64,000 bases of DNA, from the NCBI RefSeq assembly GCF_000146345.1, contig NZ_GL397071.1:1287720-1351719 (forward strand), in the 5' to 3' direction. The DNA is from Peptoniphilus duerdenii ATCC BAA-1640 (GTDB taxonomy: Bacteria; Bacillota; Clostridia; Tissierellales; Peptoniphilaceae). Below, piece by piece: positions 8,553-15,818 of the stretch. The translations under genes were made by a program, and so were the position numbers. The first letter of the stretch is position 1. Every line of letters begins with the position of its first letter. The notes under the pieces are model-generated. The model had not been told where the DNA came from, did not search any database, and saw only the letters and a list, made by a program, of their open reading frames with translations.

Positions 8553-8693
8553 AGTTTAAAAAATCATCTGTACACAACCTCACCACAGTTATACCCGTTC
8601 GACTACAATGACTCAGACTGCGTCTTCGTCATTTCCGCTCAGGGTGACTGTCTTCCTTTGGTTACTTTTAGATAAGTCTAAATAATGATATGT

Positions 8694-8734
8694 TTGTAGC
8701 GGAAGCATCTTGCTTCCACAGCCGAAGGCTACAA
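8694..8734 (+). repeat. Branched hairpin sequence, copy 1
   Basis: The outer stem TTGTAGC/GCTACAA encloses GGAAGCA-TCT-TGCTTCC and a short GCC-GAA-GGC-like hairpin, giving a possible three-way junction. Copy 2 is at 9075-9116. Confidence 0.6.
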
Positions 8735-8782
8735 TAAACTTTGCAAATAATTAACACCTATCTAGCATCATCCCTCCCAACT

Positions 8783-8848
8783 GGTAATCCTGAGCGGAGA
8801 AGGCGGTAGCATTTGTAGTCGAAGGATCTTAAGTCGAATGGGTATAAC
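8783..8848 (+). repeat. Structured intergenic repeat, type C, copy 1
   Basis: Runs from GGTAATCCTGAGCGG through GTAGTCGAAGGATCTT to GTCGAATGGGTATAAC. It has the same two ends as type A but a shorter, different interior. A second copy at 9163-9211 is cut short after GAAGGATCT. Confidence 0.65.
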
Positions 8849-8910
8849 CTCTGAAGGTCAAGTCTTTGCAAATGAAATAACTTTATAAAACTATTTAATA
8901 ACTATTATCT

Positions 8911-8934
8911 CTCATGCTATACGTAGAGCATGAG
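8911..8934. repeat. Palindrome P2
   Basis: Arms CTCATGCT and AGCATGAG around the TACGTA centre; 24 bp with one mismatched pair. Confidence 0.65.
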
Positions 8935-9211
8935 TTCAAAAAATCATCTGTACACAACCTCACCACAGTTATACCCGTTCGACTACAATGACTCAGACTG
9001 TGTCTTCGTCATTTTCGCTCAGGGTGACTGTCTTCCTTTGGTCATTTTTAGATAAGTCTAAATAATGATATGTTTTGTAGCGGAAGCAACTTGCTTCCAT
9101 AGCCGAGAGGCTACAATAAACTTTGCAAATAATTAACACCTATCTAGCATCATTTCTCCCAACTGGTCATCCTGAGCGGAGAAGGCGTTAGCCTTTGTAG
9201 TCGAAGGATCT
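8915..9211 (+). repeat. ~300-bp direct repeat, copy 2
   Basis: Second copy of 8535-8830. Differences are scattered substitutions and 1-2-base indels; both large hairpins are kept. The inverted short element is at 8968-9033. Confidence 0.85.
9075..9116 (+). repeat. Branched hairpin sequence, copy 2
   Basis: TTGTAGC/GCTACAA again encloses GGAAGCA-ACT-TGCTTCC. The differences from copy 1 fall in loops rather than stems. Confidence 0.6.
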
Positions 9212-9314
9212 GACCTATATTTAAGCTACTTAAGACAAAAAAGTAAAATAACAAATGTAAATAAATATCCTAGCTTCTTTGAAATCTATTTTTCTCCTTC
9301 AAATTTTCTTTTAC

Positions 9315-9440
9315 GAGGGAGTATGGCAGTCGAGTTCTGCAAATCAGCCTTCACAAAGTTCGGCTTCTTTGGAACTCTTTGCACGAGACCTGCTACGAAA
9401 TCAAAGATTTCGGCTAGGGCTTCGAATGGGTCTAACCTCT
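9315..9440 (+). repeat. Structured intergenic repeat, type A, copy 3
   Basis: It lacks the left CCTGAGCG end but keeps the GAGTTC...GAACTC hairpin with AGCC/GGCT inner pairs, the perfect CGAAATC-AAA-GATTTCG hairpin, and a right end GAATGGGTCTAAC. Confidence 0.8.
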
Positions 9441-9480
9441 ATAGAGCAAGTCCTTTAAAATGAAACCAATAATAATCTTC

Positions 9481-9530
9481 ACGCTATACGTATAGCATCA
9501 AAAATAAACTTCATGCTATACGTATAGCAT
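9481..9530. repeat. Palindromes P3 and P4 (tandem)
   Basis: P4 (9513-9530) is the perfect 18-bp palindrome ATGCTATACGTATAGCAT. P3 (9481-9498) differs from it at one base. They follow the right end of type A copy 3, as P1 follows copy 2 and P2 follows type C copy 1. Confidence 0.75.
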
Positions 9531-9911
9531 TTAAATAAATTATACAAACATTTCCATAATAAAAAGAAATTCATCGACTTTGACAGTATCCGTCTTCGCT
9601 TGATCATAAAGATTAATTCACCAAAGATAAATGAAAGCTGATTTTTCTTAATATAGACCTTTTCAACTGACTATACCTTATTGAAATCCTTCGAATTCGA
9701 TGATATCTGTCTTTGATCATAATGACTGGTTTGAGAATACAGCGGGAGGCTCTACTTCATAAGTTTCGATAATAAATATTAAAAATTAAGCTTAAAAATT
9801 ATTCTTTTCTGTTTTTCTATTTATATTTCGGGTAACTAATAGATAAGAATATGTTTATCTTATTAGATAAATAATATTTAATATTTTAAGATAACAATAT
9901 TAGGAGGATTT
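9531..9911 (+). other. Gene-free leader upstream of the hydroxyacyl-CoA dehydrogenase gene
   Basis: No supportable open frame. Two decayed, related segments occur (around 9585-9610 and 9705-9725, both with a GTCTT...TGATCATAA pattern). The last ~110 bases are very AT-rich and contain an imperfect dyad near 9845-9875 (GATAA...TTATC). A promoter for the downstream gene must lie here, but I cannot place it with confidence. AGGAGG precedes the start codon. Confidence 0.5.
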
Positions 9912-10877
9912 ATGGAATTTAAAAAAGTTGTTGTTCTAGGAGGAGGAGTACTTGGTGTACAAATCGCTCTTATGAATGCATATACTGGTCATGACACTAC
10001 TATTTGGCTAAGAAGTGAAAGCTCTATTGGAAGGGCTGAACCTAGAATAGCTCACTTCAAAGAGGAAATGCTAAAATCTCTCGAAGAATCAAAGGCTTTA
10101 ATAAAAAATCCAATGGGAGGATACCTATATCCACGTGGACTTGTTAAAGTATGGGAAGGAACTACTGAAGAAGATATAAACAAATTAATTAAAGACGCAA
10201 AAATAAATTTTGAAAAAAATCTTCATTTAGAGCTCGATATAAATAAAGCTTTAAAGGACGCAGATATTGTCATCGAATCTATGACTGAAGATCCTGCTGC
10301 AAAGATTGAGTTGTATGAAAAAATTAGAGATATTCTAGATGACAAGACTATACTTGTTACAAATTCATCTACACTTCTACCATCTCAATTTAAAGATCAC
10401 ACTGGTAGACCAGAAAAGTATATGGCTCTTCATTTTGCTAATATTATTTGGAAAAATAATACTGCTGAATGCATGGGCCATGATAAAACATCTAAAGAAG
10501 TTTACGATGCTGTTGTTAGATATGCTTCAGAAATGAATATGATACCTATCAAGCTTCACAAAGAACAACCTGCATATGTTTTAAACTCTCTACTAGTTCC
10601 ACTTTTGTATTCTGCTCAAACTCTTTGGGCTAAGGAAGTGGCTGATCCTGAAACCATCGACCTTACTTGGAGGCTTGCAACTGGTGCACCAGCAGGTCCT
10701 TTCCAAATTATTGACGTGGTTGGACTAGATACTGTGTACAGCATTCAAAATATGAAGCCTTCCTCTAAAGATCCTAACTCAATTGATTACAAGATTTTAA
10801 ACATGATCAAGGAAAAGATTGATAAAGGAGAAAAAGGAGTAGCTGCTGGCAAAGGTTTCTATGACTATAGTAAATAG
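9912..10877 (+). CDS. 3-hydroxyacyl-CoA dehydrogenase (3-hydroxybutyryl-CoA dehydrogenase-like)
   Basis: 321 residues. The N-terminal NAD-binding Rossmann motif is VVVLGGGVLGVQIA, then IESMTED and NSSTLLPSQF, the catalytic-His region LHFANI, and the 3HCDH C-terminal domain with YVLNSLLVPLL, IDVVGLDTVYSI and GKGFYDY. The reaction is NAD(P)-dependent interconversion of 3-hydroxyacyl-CoA and 3-oxoacyl-CoA, as in butyrate formation or beta-oxidation. The usual partners (crotonase, thiolase, acyl-CoA dehydrogenase) are not adjacent. The HFxNP motif reads HFANI, so the substrate may differ from classical Hbd. It is flanked by the repeat region and a terminator, so monocistronic. Confidence 0.88.
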   Translation: MEFKKVVVLGGGVLGVQIALMNAYTGHDTTIWLRSESSIGRAEPRIAHFKEEMLKSLEESKALIKNPMGGYLYPRGLVKVWEGTTEEDINKLIKDAKINFEKNLHLELDINKALKDADIVIESMTEDPAAKIELYEKIRDILDDKTILVTNSSTLLPSQFKDHTGRPEKYMALHFANIIWKNNTAECMGHDKTSKEVYDAVVRYASEMNMIPIKLHKEQPAYVLNSLLVPLLYSAQTLWAKEVADPETIDLTWRLATGAPAGPFQIIDVVGLDTVYSIQNMKPSSKDPNSIDYKILNMIKEKIDKGEKGVAAGKGFYDYSK

Positions 10878-10879
10878 AT

Positions 10880-10916
10880 AATAGTCCCTGTTTATGCAGG
10901 GATTATTATTTTATTT
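10880..10916 (+). terminator. Intrinsic terminator
   Basis: AATAGTCCCTG / CAGGGATTATT with loop TTTATG, followed by TTTATTTATTT. Confidence 0.85.
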
Positions 10917-10936
10917 ATTTAGAAAGATATGATTTT

Positions 10937-12154
10937 ATGAAGGATAAAAAACTATCCAATTCTCTTATTTTTATAATTTTATTTGGAATTGTAAGTCTAT
11001 TTTCTGATATGACCCATGAAGGTGCATCGAGCCTGCGAGGGGTGTACCTCAGTCTACTTGGTGCTTCTGCTGGGACCATTGGTTTTATTTCTGGTCTCGG
11101 GGAACTTGTCGGTTACTCTCTTAGGTATTTCTTTGGGAAGCTCACTGACAAAACTCACAAATATTGGCAGATGACAATCTTCGGATATGTTTTAGATATA
11201 CTCGCTGTGCCTGCTCTTGCTCTCGTTGGCAGTGATGGGTGGATATATGGCTGCGGTCTTTTGGTCATTCAAAGGATGGGCAAGGCGATAAAGAAACCTG
11301 CCAAGGACACCATCATGTCTTTTGCTGCATCTCAAGAAGGTGCTGGCAAGAGTTTTGCAATTCAAGAGATGCTAGATCAAATTGGCGCGTTCTTAGGTCC
11401 ATTTTTTCTTTACGTAGTTATGCTTTTTAAAACTGATGGGACAACTTTTGAAATTTATTCCAGATGTTTTGCATACTTAGCAATCCCAGGAGTTATTACA
11501 TTAATTCTTCTTATATACACCAAGAAAAGATTTCCAAATCCGGAACATTTTGAGCCAGAGCCAAAGGAATACATTCCTTTTAAGATGAAAGATTCATTTA
11601 TCTTCTATATTATAGGGATCAGTCTTTTCTCATTTGGATTTATCGACTATTCGCTAATCATCATGCACGTTTCTAAAAATCTAAATGTCTTAACAAACGG
11701 AGTTGGTCTTATTAACATGGAGACTATTCCATTAATTTATGCAGCAGCTATGCTTGTTGATGCGATTTCAGCTTTAATTTTTGGAATTATGTACGATAGA
11801 AATGGTGTGAAGGCTCTCGTAGTTTCTACTATTATATCTGCGCCATTTTCTCTATTTATATTTGGATTTAATAATATTTATGTGGTTCTACTTGGTATTA
11901 TCCTTTGGGGTGTGGGCATGGGAGCACAAGAATCCATTTTAAAAGCTGCTGTCACTTCAGTCGTTCCCAAGTCAAGCAGGGCAACTGGATATGGAATTTT
12001 TGAAATGTCCTTTGGAGTATTTTGGTTTTTAGGAAGTTGGCTTCTCGGCGTGCTATATGATATAAATATAACTAGTCTTATCATCGTTTCGATGATGACA
12101 CAGCTACTTTCTATACCATTTTATTTCAAGGCATCAAGAGCGAAGAGAGTTTAA
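10937..12154 (+). CDS. Major facilitator superfamily (MFS) transporter
   Basis: 405 residues, about 12 hydrophobic helices. SLFSDMTHEGASSLRGVYLSLLGAS at the start and the loop FGKLTDKTHKYW resemble the MFS loop 2-3 signature; a second half begins near residue 215 (FIFYIIGISLFSFGFIDYS). An integral membrane carrier, substrate unknown, possibly an efflux pump. The ribosome site is weak (AGAAAGA before ATG 10937). The next gene starts 20 bases later and is probably co-transcribed. Confidence 0.85.
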   Translation: MKDKKLSNSLIFIILFGIVSLFSDMTHEGASSLRGVYLSLLGASAGTIGFISGLGELVGYSLRYFFGKLTDKTHKYWQMTIFGYVLDILAVPALALVGSDGWIYGCGLLVIQRMGKAIKKPAKDTIMSFAASQEGAGKSFAIQEMLDQIGAFLGPFFLYVVMLFKTDGTTFEIYSRCFAYLAIPGVITLILLIYTKKRFPNPEHFEPEPKEYIPFKMKDSFIFYIIGISLFSFGFIDYSLIIMHVSKNLNVLTNGVGLINMETIPLIYAAAMLVDAISALIFGIMYDRNGVKALVVSTIISAPFSLFIFGFNNIYVVLLGIILWGVGMGAQESILKAAVTSVVPKSSRATGYGIFEMSFGVFWFLGSWLLGVLYDINITSLIIVSMMTQLLSIPFYFKASRAKRV

Positions 12155-12174
12155 ATTGTTATAAGGAGATTAAT

Positions 12175-12675
12175 TTGAAAGATAAATATTCGAGAATCAT
12201 TCATCCGCTAAAGCCACTTTACGATGAAAACTCAAAGGTACTAATCCTCGGTTCATTTCCATCTGTAAAGACGAGGGAGTACGGATTTTTCTACGGTCAC
12301 AAACAGAATAGATTTTGGAAGATAATGGAAAGTTTATTTGAACAAACTCTTACTCGAGATATTGATGAGAGAAAGTATTTTCTTTTAGGCCACCATATCG
12401 CTTTATATGATTCAATCTACGCCTGTGATATCATCGGATCTAGCGATGCAAGCATAAAGAATGTGGTACCTTCTGATTTAAAAGATGTGGTAGAGGGTTC
12501 GAAGATTTTTAAAGTTTTTTGCAATGGAGGTGCATCCTATAAGTATTATAATATGTACCACAGAGAAAACTTGGGAATAGAAGCTATACAACTTCCTTCG
12601 ACGAGTCCTGCCAATGCAAGGTACAGTCTGGATGATTTAGTTAAAGAGTGGAAAATAATTTTAAAATATATATAA
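12175..12675 (+). CDS. DNA-deoxyinosine (hypoxanthine-DNA) glycosylase, UDG superfamily
   Basis: 166 residues, TTG start with AAGGAG upstream. Motifs LILGSFPSVKTRE, FFYGHKQNRFW, HHIALYDSIYACDIIGSSD and the late LPSTSPANARYS fit the hypoxanthine-DNA glycosylase branch (family 6) of the uracil-DNA glycosylase fold. It removes deaminated adenine (hypoxanthine) from DNA to start base-excision repair. A mug-like G/T(U) glycosylase is the alternative. It is probably co-transcribed with the MFS gene; the shared terminator is bidirectional. Confidence 0.8.
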   Translation: MKDKYSRIIHPLKPLYDENSKVLILGSFPSVKTREYGFFYGHKQNRFWKIMESLFEQTLTRDIDERKYFLLGHHIALYDSIYACDIIGSSDASIKNVVPSDLKDVVEGSKIFKVFCNGGASYKYYNMYHRENLGIEAIQLPSTSPANARYSLDDLVKEWKIILKYI

Positions 12676-12704
12676 ATCCTGTGCCAAATGACACAGGATA
12701 TTAT
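12674..12704. terminator. Bidirectional terminator between the glycosylase and MATE genes
   Basis: ATCCTGTG (12676-12683) pairs with CACAGGAT (12692-12699) around an 8-base loop, between two convergent stop codons. The flanks are AT-rich. Confidence 0.7.
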
Positions 12705-14002
12705 AATTGATATTTAATTGGTTTTATTATAAATCGATTTACAAAGTATACTCCAAGTGGAAATACAAGTCCTTCTGAAAAGGCGAGGACGTACCACAAG
12801 AAGTAATCAGGCATAAATGTTCTGAATACAAACATAACTAGACTCACAAGGATTGGAGTTCGTAGCACTGAAAGTGTAGTAGCCAGTCGACCTCTTCCGA
12901 GACTTGCGAAAAATGTAACCATAAGTCCATTGAGCCCGATAAAAGGATATGCCCAAGAATATCTTGCAAGGGCGATGGAAGTCTCATGGAGAACGCCTGA
13001 GTCTGCACCTAAGAATATATTTACAATAGGTTCTGCAAATTTATGAGCGACAAATATAAATATTATACTTATAAGTATTATTGTAATGACGCCGCGTTCG
13101 ACGAATTTACGAATCTTTTTATAATCTCTCTTACCATAGTCGAATGAAAAAATAGGAGCTAGACCTTGTGCCACTCCCGTCATGGTTACAGTTACAAGGA
13201 CTGAGACGTAGGAGATAACTGTGTAGGCTATAACCGCATCTTCTCCATAGACTTTGAAGAGATTTACATTGAATAGAAAGACAGTAAAACCGATTGCCAC
13301 TTCCGAAATTGCATCACCAACTCCAAGGGGAAGTGTGGATTTTAAAATTGAAAAATCAAAATTTTTAACGAATCTAAGCCTTCCGGTCTTTCTTGAAAAG
13401 TACAGAATAAATGAAAATGAGCTTATTGCCTGCGCAATTCCTGTAGCGAGTGCAGCTCCAAAGATGCCCATGTGTAACTCGACTATGAATAAGTAGTCGA
13501 GAACGATATTTGAAACGGCAGCGATTATAACTGAAAGAGCAGATATATGTGGAGCTCCATCTACTTTAACTAAGACTTCTAATTGATAGCTGAGCATAAA
13601 AAACATTCCAAATGGAACAATTGCTTTTAGGTATTCTCTTACAAATTCTGAAGTTGCATCGCTTGCGCCAAGAATGTAAATTATCCTATCTAGTAAGATA
13701 TAAATAACCCCAGAGAATAACATTCCTATGAAAATAAGGCTTACAATGGAAGTTGAAAATATTTTATTTGCAAGATTAAAATCGCCTTTGCCAAGATTCA
13801 TACCGACCTTCGCTTGGGTTCCGATACTAAAAAGAATTCCAGTGGCAAAGAACAATGTTATAATAGGCATGGAGATATTCACTGCAGAAAACTCAACTTC
13901 GCCTACATAGTTTGAAACGAAAAATCCGTCTACCATGCTGTATAGAGCAAAGACCCACATGGATAGCACAGACGGAATAATAAATTTTAAATATCTTTTC
14001 AT
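12701..14002 (-). CDS. MATE-family multidrug/sodium efflux transporter
   Basis: 433 residues with about 12 transmembrane helices in two six-helix halves. The start MKRYLKFIIPSVLSMWVFALYSMVDGFFVSNYVGEVEFSAVNISMPI shows the typical MATE N-terminal helix with VDGFFV; the second half contains GVAQGLAPIFSFDYGK, a family signature. It exports cationic compounds in exchange for Na+ or H+; the substrate is unknown. AAGGTG lies 6 bases before the start. It is transcribed alone, divergent from the lipoprotein gene. Confidence 0.9.
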   Translation of the reverse strand: MKRYLKFIIPSVLSMWVFALYSMVDGFFVSNYVGEVEFSAVNISMPIITLFFATGILFSIGTQAKVGMNLGKGDFNLANKIFSTSIVSLIFIGMLFSGVIYILLDRIIYILGASDATSEFVREYLKAIVPFGMFFMLSYQLEVLVKVDGAPHISALSVIIAAVSNIVLDYLFIVELHMGIFGAALATGIAQAISSFSFILYFSRKTGRLRFVKNFDFSILKSTLPLGVGDAISEVAIGFTVFLFNVNLFKVYGEDAVIAYTVISYVSVLVTVTMTGVAQGLAPIFSFDYGKRDYKKIRKFVERGVITIILISIIFIFVAHKFAEPIVNIFLGADSGVLHETSIALARYSWAYPFIGLNGLMVTFFASLGRGRLATTLSVLRTPILVSLVMFVFRTFMPDYFLWYVLAFSEGLVFPLGVYFVNRFIIKPIKYQL

Positions 14003-14127
14003 ATTAACACCTTAATATATCTTATCATAGTTTTATTTTATTGAAAATGGGATAAAATGGATATTTTTTACTGTATTAGTTTAAAATAATTTTGCAAGGG
14101 TATTTTATAATCAAAGGAGGTAGTACT

Positions 14128-14538
14128 ATGAAACGTAGTATTAGTATATTTCTTGCTATTTTGATTTTGTTATCACTTACAGCATGTAAAGAAAGTGGTA
14201 ATGATAAAGGCGTAAGCGCTAAACCAACCAAGTTTAACGAAGAAGAAATAGAGTCTGCAATCAAAGTAGTAAAGGATAATTTTTCTTTTCCAGGCTCAGA
14301 GTTAAAAAGAGTTCGCTATGAAGAAAGCAAATCTGAAGAAGAGATAAAAGTATTTATGGAATACGGAGCAGGCAAGGACAAGGGTATTGATCCTAATAAT
14401 GTAATTGTAATATTTACCGACTTTGACATAACTGGAGAAAATCCTGTATTAAGTAAGGGAGAATACAAGGATTATAACTGGATCTTAGTTCGAGCAGATA
14501 AAGATAGCGAATGGAAAATAGAAGATCAAGGATATTAA
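14128..14538 (+). CDS. Small putative lipoprotein
   Basis: 136 residues. A signal peptide ends in the lipobox LTAC (MKRSISIFLAILILLSLTAC), so Cys20 would be lipidated and the protein held on the outer face of the membrane. The mature part resembles small Clostridia/Tissierellia lipoproteins of unknown function. AAAGGAGG six bases before ATG 14128 decides the start. A terminator follows, so it is probably transcribed alone, though the J-domain gene begins soon after it. Confidence 0.8.
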   Translation: MKRSISIFLAILILLSLTACKESGNDKGVSAKPTKFNEEEIESAIKVVKDNFSFPGSELKRVRYEESKSEEEIKVFMEYGAGKDKGIDPNNVIVIFTDFDITGENPVLSKGEYKDYNWILVRADKDSEWKIEDQGY

Positions 14539-14548
14539 ATTGCAATAG

Positions 14549-14573
14549 GTAAGCCGAAAGGCTTACTTTTTAT
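14549..14573 (+). terminator. Intrinsic terminator close to the next ribosome-binding site
   Basis: GTAAGCC-GAAA-GGCTTAC followed by TTTTTATT. Only about 20 bases separate it from the start codon of the J-domain gene. Confidence 0.9.
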
Positions 14574-14595
14574 TAAATTAGGAGAAGGTGAGCAA

Positions 14596-15396
14596 ATGGA
14601 CAGCATCATAGAATTTCCAGAAGCGAAGAAGCTAAGGGAAGATGTAGAAAGACTTAAAGCAGAGCTTTTGGACTTGGTTACCGAAAGGGACGATTTAAAA
14701 TTTAATATCTGTAAAAATATAAAGACGGACTACATGTTTGAGATAGGGTTCATCGAGTATAGAGTCTATGAAAAATACTGCGAGTATGCTCGCCTAAAAA
14801 GGATGAAGGAACTAATTCAAGCTCGAAAGAACAGGGCAGAGAAAGTCGACTTAGATGAGATTGAACGCCAACTGGACAGGGAGTTTGAAGATTATATACA
14901 TAAATTAAATGAGAAGATAAGAGATATTAACGAAGCCATTGAAAGATCCAAATTAAAGACTTTGTCTGAAGAAGATACCAAAGACATAAAGAAGATGTAC
15001 AAAGAACTAGTTAAGAAACTTCATCCGGATTTGAATCCAGACTTGACAGAAGAGCAACTTAAAATGTTTTATAATGTTGTGGATGCATATGAAGCTGGAG
15101 ATATAACTGCTATGAGGATTCTATACAATTTGGTAGATATGAATGGAAGCTTAGAAGACAATGAGTCCACGATGGAGAAACTTGCAAAGCAAAAGGTGAA
15201 CTTGGAAAAACTCGTGGAAAAAATGAAAAGCGAGGTTGAAAAAATAAAAACAACTCCGCCATACATTTTTAAATACTTCTTAGAAGACGAAGAAAAAAAG
15301 AATGAAAGAATCCAGAAATTGGAAGAATTATCCGCCGGATATGACGAAGCCATAATTATTTTAAAAGTACAGATCAAAGAAATGTTGGTGAAATAA
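14596..15396 (+). CDS. Coiled-coil protein with a J-domain
   Basis: 266 residues, highly charged and mostly helical. A J-domain-like segment lies at about 130-175: YKELVKKLHPDLNPDLTEEQ with the HPD tripeptide needed to stimulate Hsp70/DnaK ATPase. It is flanked by long coiled coils (1-120 and 190-266); no Zn-finger or C-terminal DnaJ domains are present. Probably a DnaK co-chaperone dedicated to one client or process. AGGAGAAGGTG precedes the start. Its stop overlaps the start of the HIRAN gene (TAATG), so the two are translationally coupled. Its client is unknown. Confidence 0.8.
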   Translation: MDSIIEFPEAKKLREDVERLKAELLDLVTERDDLKFNICKNIKTDYMFEIGFIEYRVYEKYCEYARLKRMKELIQARKNRAEKVDLDEIERQLDREFEDYIHKLNEKIRDINEAIERSKLKTLSEEDTKDIKKMYKELVKKLHPDLNPDLTEEQLKMFYNVVDAYEAGDITAMRILYNLVDMNGSLEDNESTMEKLAKQKVNLEKLVEKMKSEVEKIKTTPPYIFKYFLEDEEKKNERIQKLEELSAGYDEAIIILKVQIKEMLVK

Positions 15397-15794
15397 TGTC
15401 AGATATTGTTAAAAAAGATGATGGAGGGTTGTTAGAATTTCTCCACTCTGCAAATTTTAAAGATCTACCAAGACCATTTGCCGTAGATATATTTCTATTT
15501 GAAACATATGTGGCAGGCACAAGTTACATAGATGATATGGAGCTTATAGAGCCAATGCTAAATATAGATGACAAACTCGTCTTCTATCGGGAGCCGAACA
15601 ATCCATATGATGAAAATGCGATTCGCATAGAAACTATAAAGGGAGATAAGATTGGTTATGTGCCCAAGAAGGACAATCCGGTCTTTTCGAGACTAATGGA
15701 TGCGGGGAAGAATCTCTATGGAATGATTGATAAAAAAGAAAAGTTGGATAATTGGATAAAGATAGATATAAAAATATATCTTTATGAAGGATAA
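15396..15794 (+). CDS. HIRAN-domain protein
   Basis: 132 residues. The segment VAGTSYIDD ... LVFYREPNNPYDENAIRIE ... GDKIGYVPKKDNPVFSRLMDAG is a clear HIRAN domain, known to bind ssDNA 3' ends in HLTF and found alone or fused to helicases or nucleases in bacteria. The start codon overlaps the J-domain gene's stop codon. This suggests that the two proteins act together, possibly in DNA damage processing (inference). Confidence 0.85.
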   Translation: MSDIVKKDDGGLLEFLHSANFKDLPRPFAVDIFLFETYVAGTSYIDDMELIEPMLNIDDKLVFYREPNNPYDENAIRIETIKGDKIGYVPKKDNPVFSRLMDAGKNLYGMIDKKEKLDNWIKIDIKIYLYEG

Positions 15795-15818
15795 AATAAT
15801 ATTAATTAGGAGGTTAGA

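Larger units (their letters stand above)
8535..8830 (+). repeat. ~300-bp direct repeat, copy 1
   Basis: Nearly identical to 8915-9211, offset 380 bases over most of its length. It contains in order a palindrome, an inverted short element (8588-8653: GTTATACCCGTTC to CGCTCAGGGTGAC), a branched-hairpin sequence (8694-8734), and the start of a type C element (from 8783). Gene-free. Confidence 0.85.

Noticed and set aside
8535-9211. Possible CRISPR array
   Set aside because: Only two long (~300-bp) repeats exist, with no short regular repeat-spacer pattern and no cas genes.
9580-9608. TTGACA at 9580 as a promoter for the hydroxyacyl-CoA dehydrogenase gene
   Set aside because: No acceptable -10 lies 16-18 bases downstream (the position reads ATCATA), and it would give a leader of about 300 bases through decayed repeat DNA.
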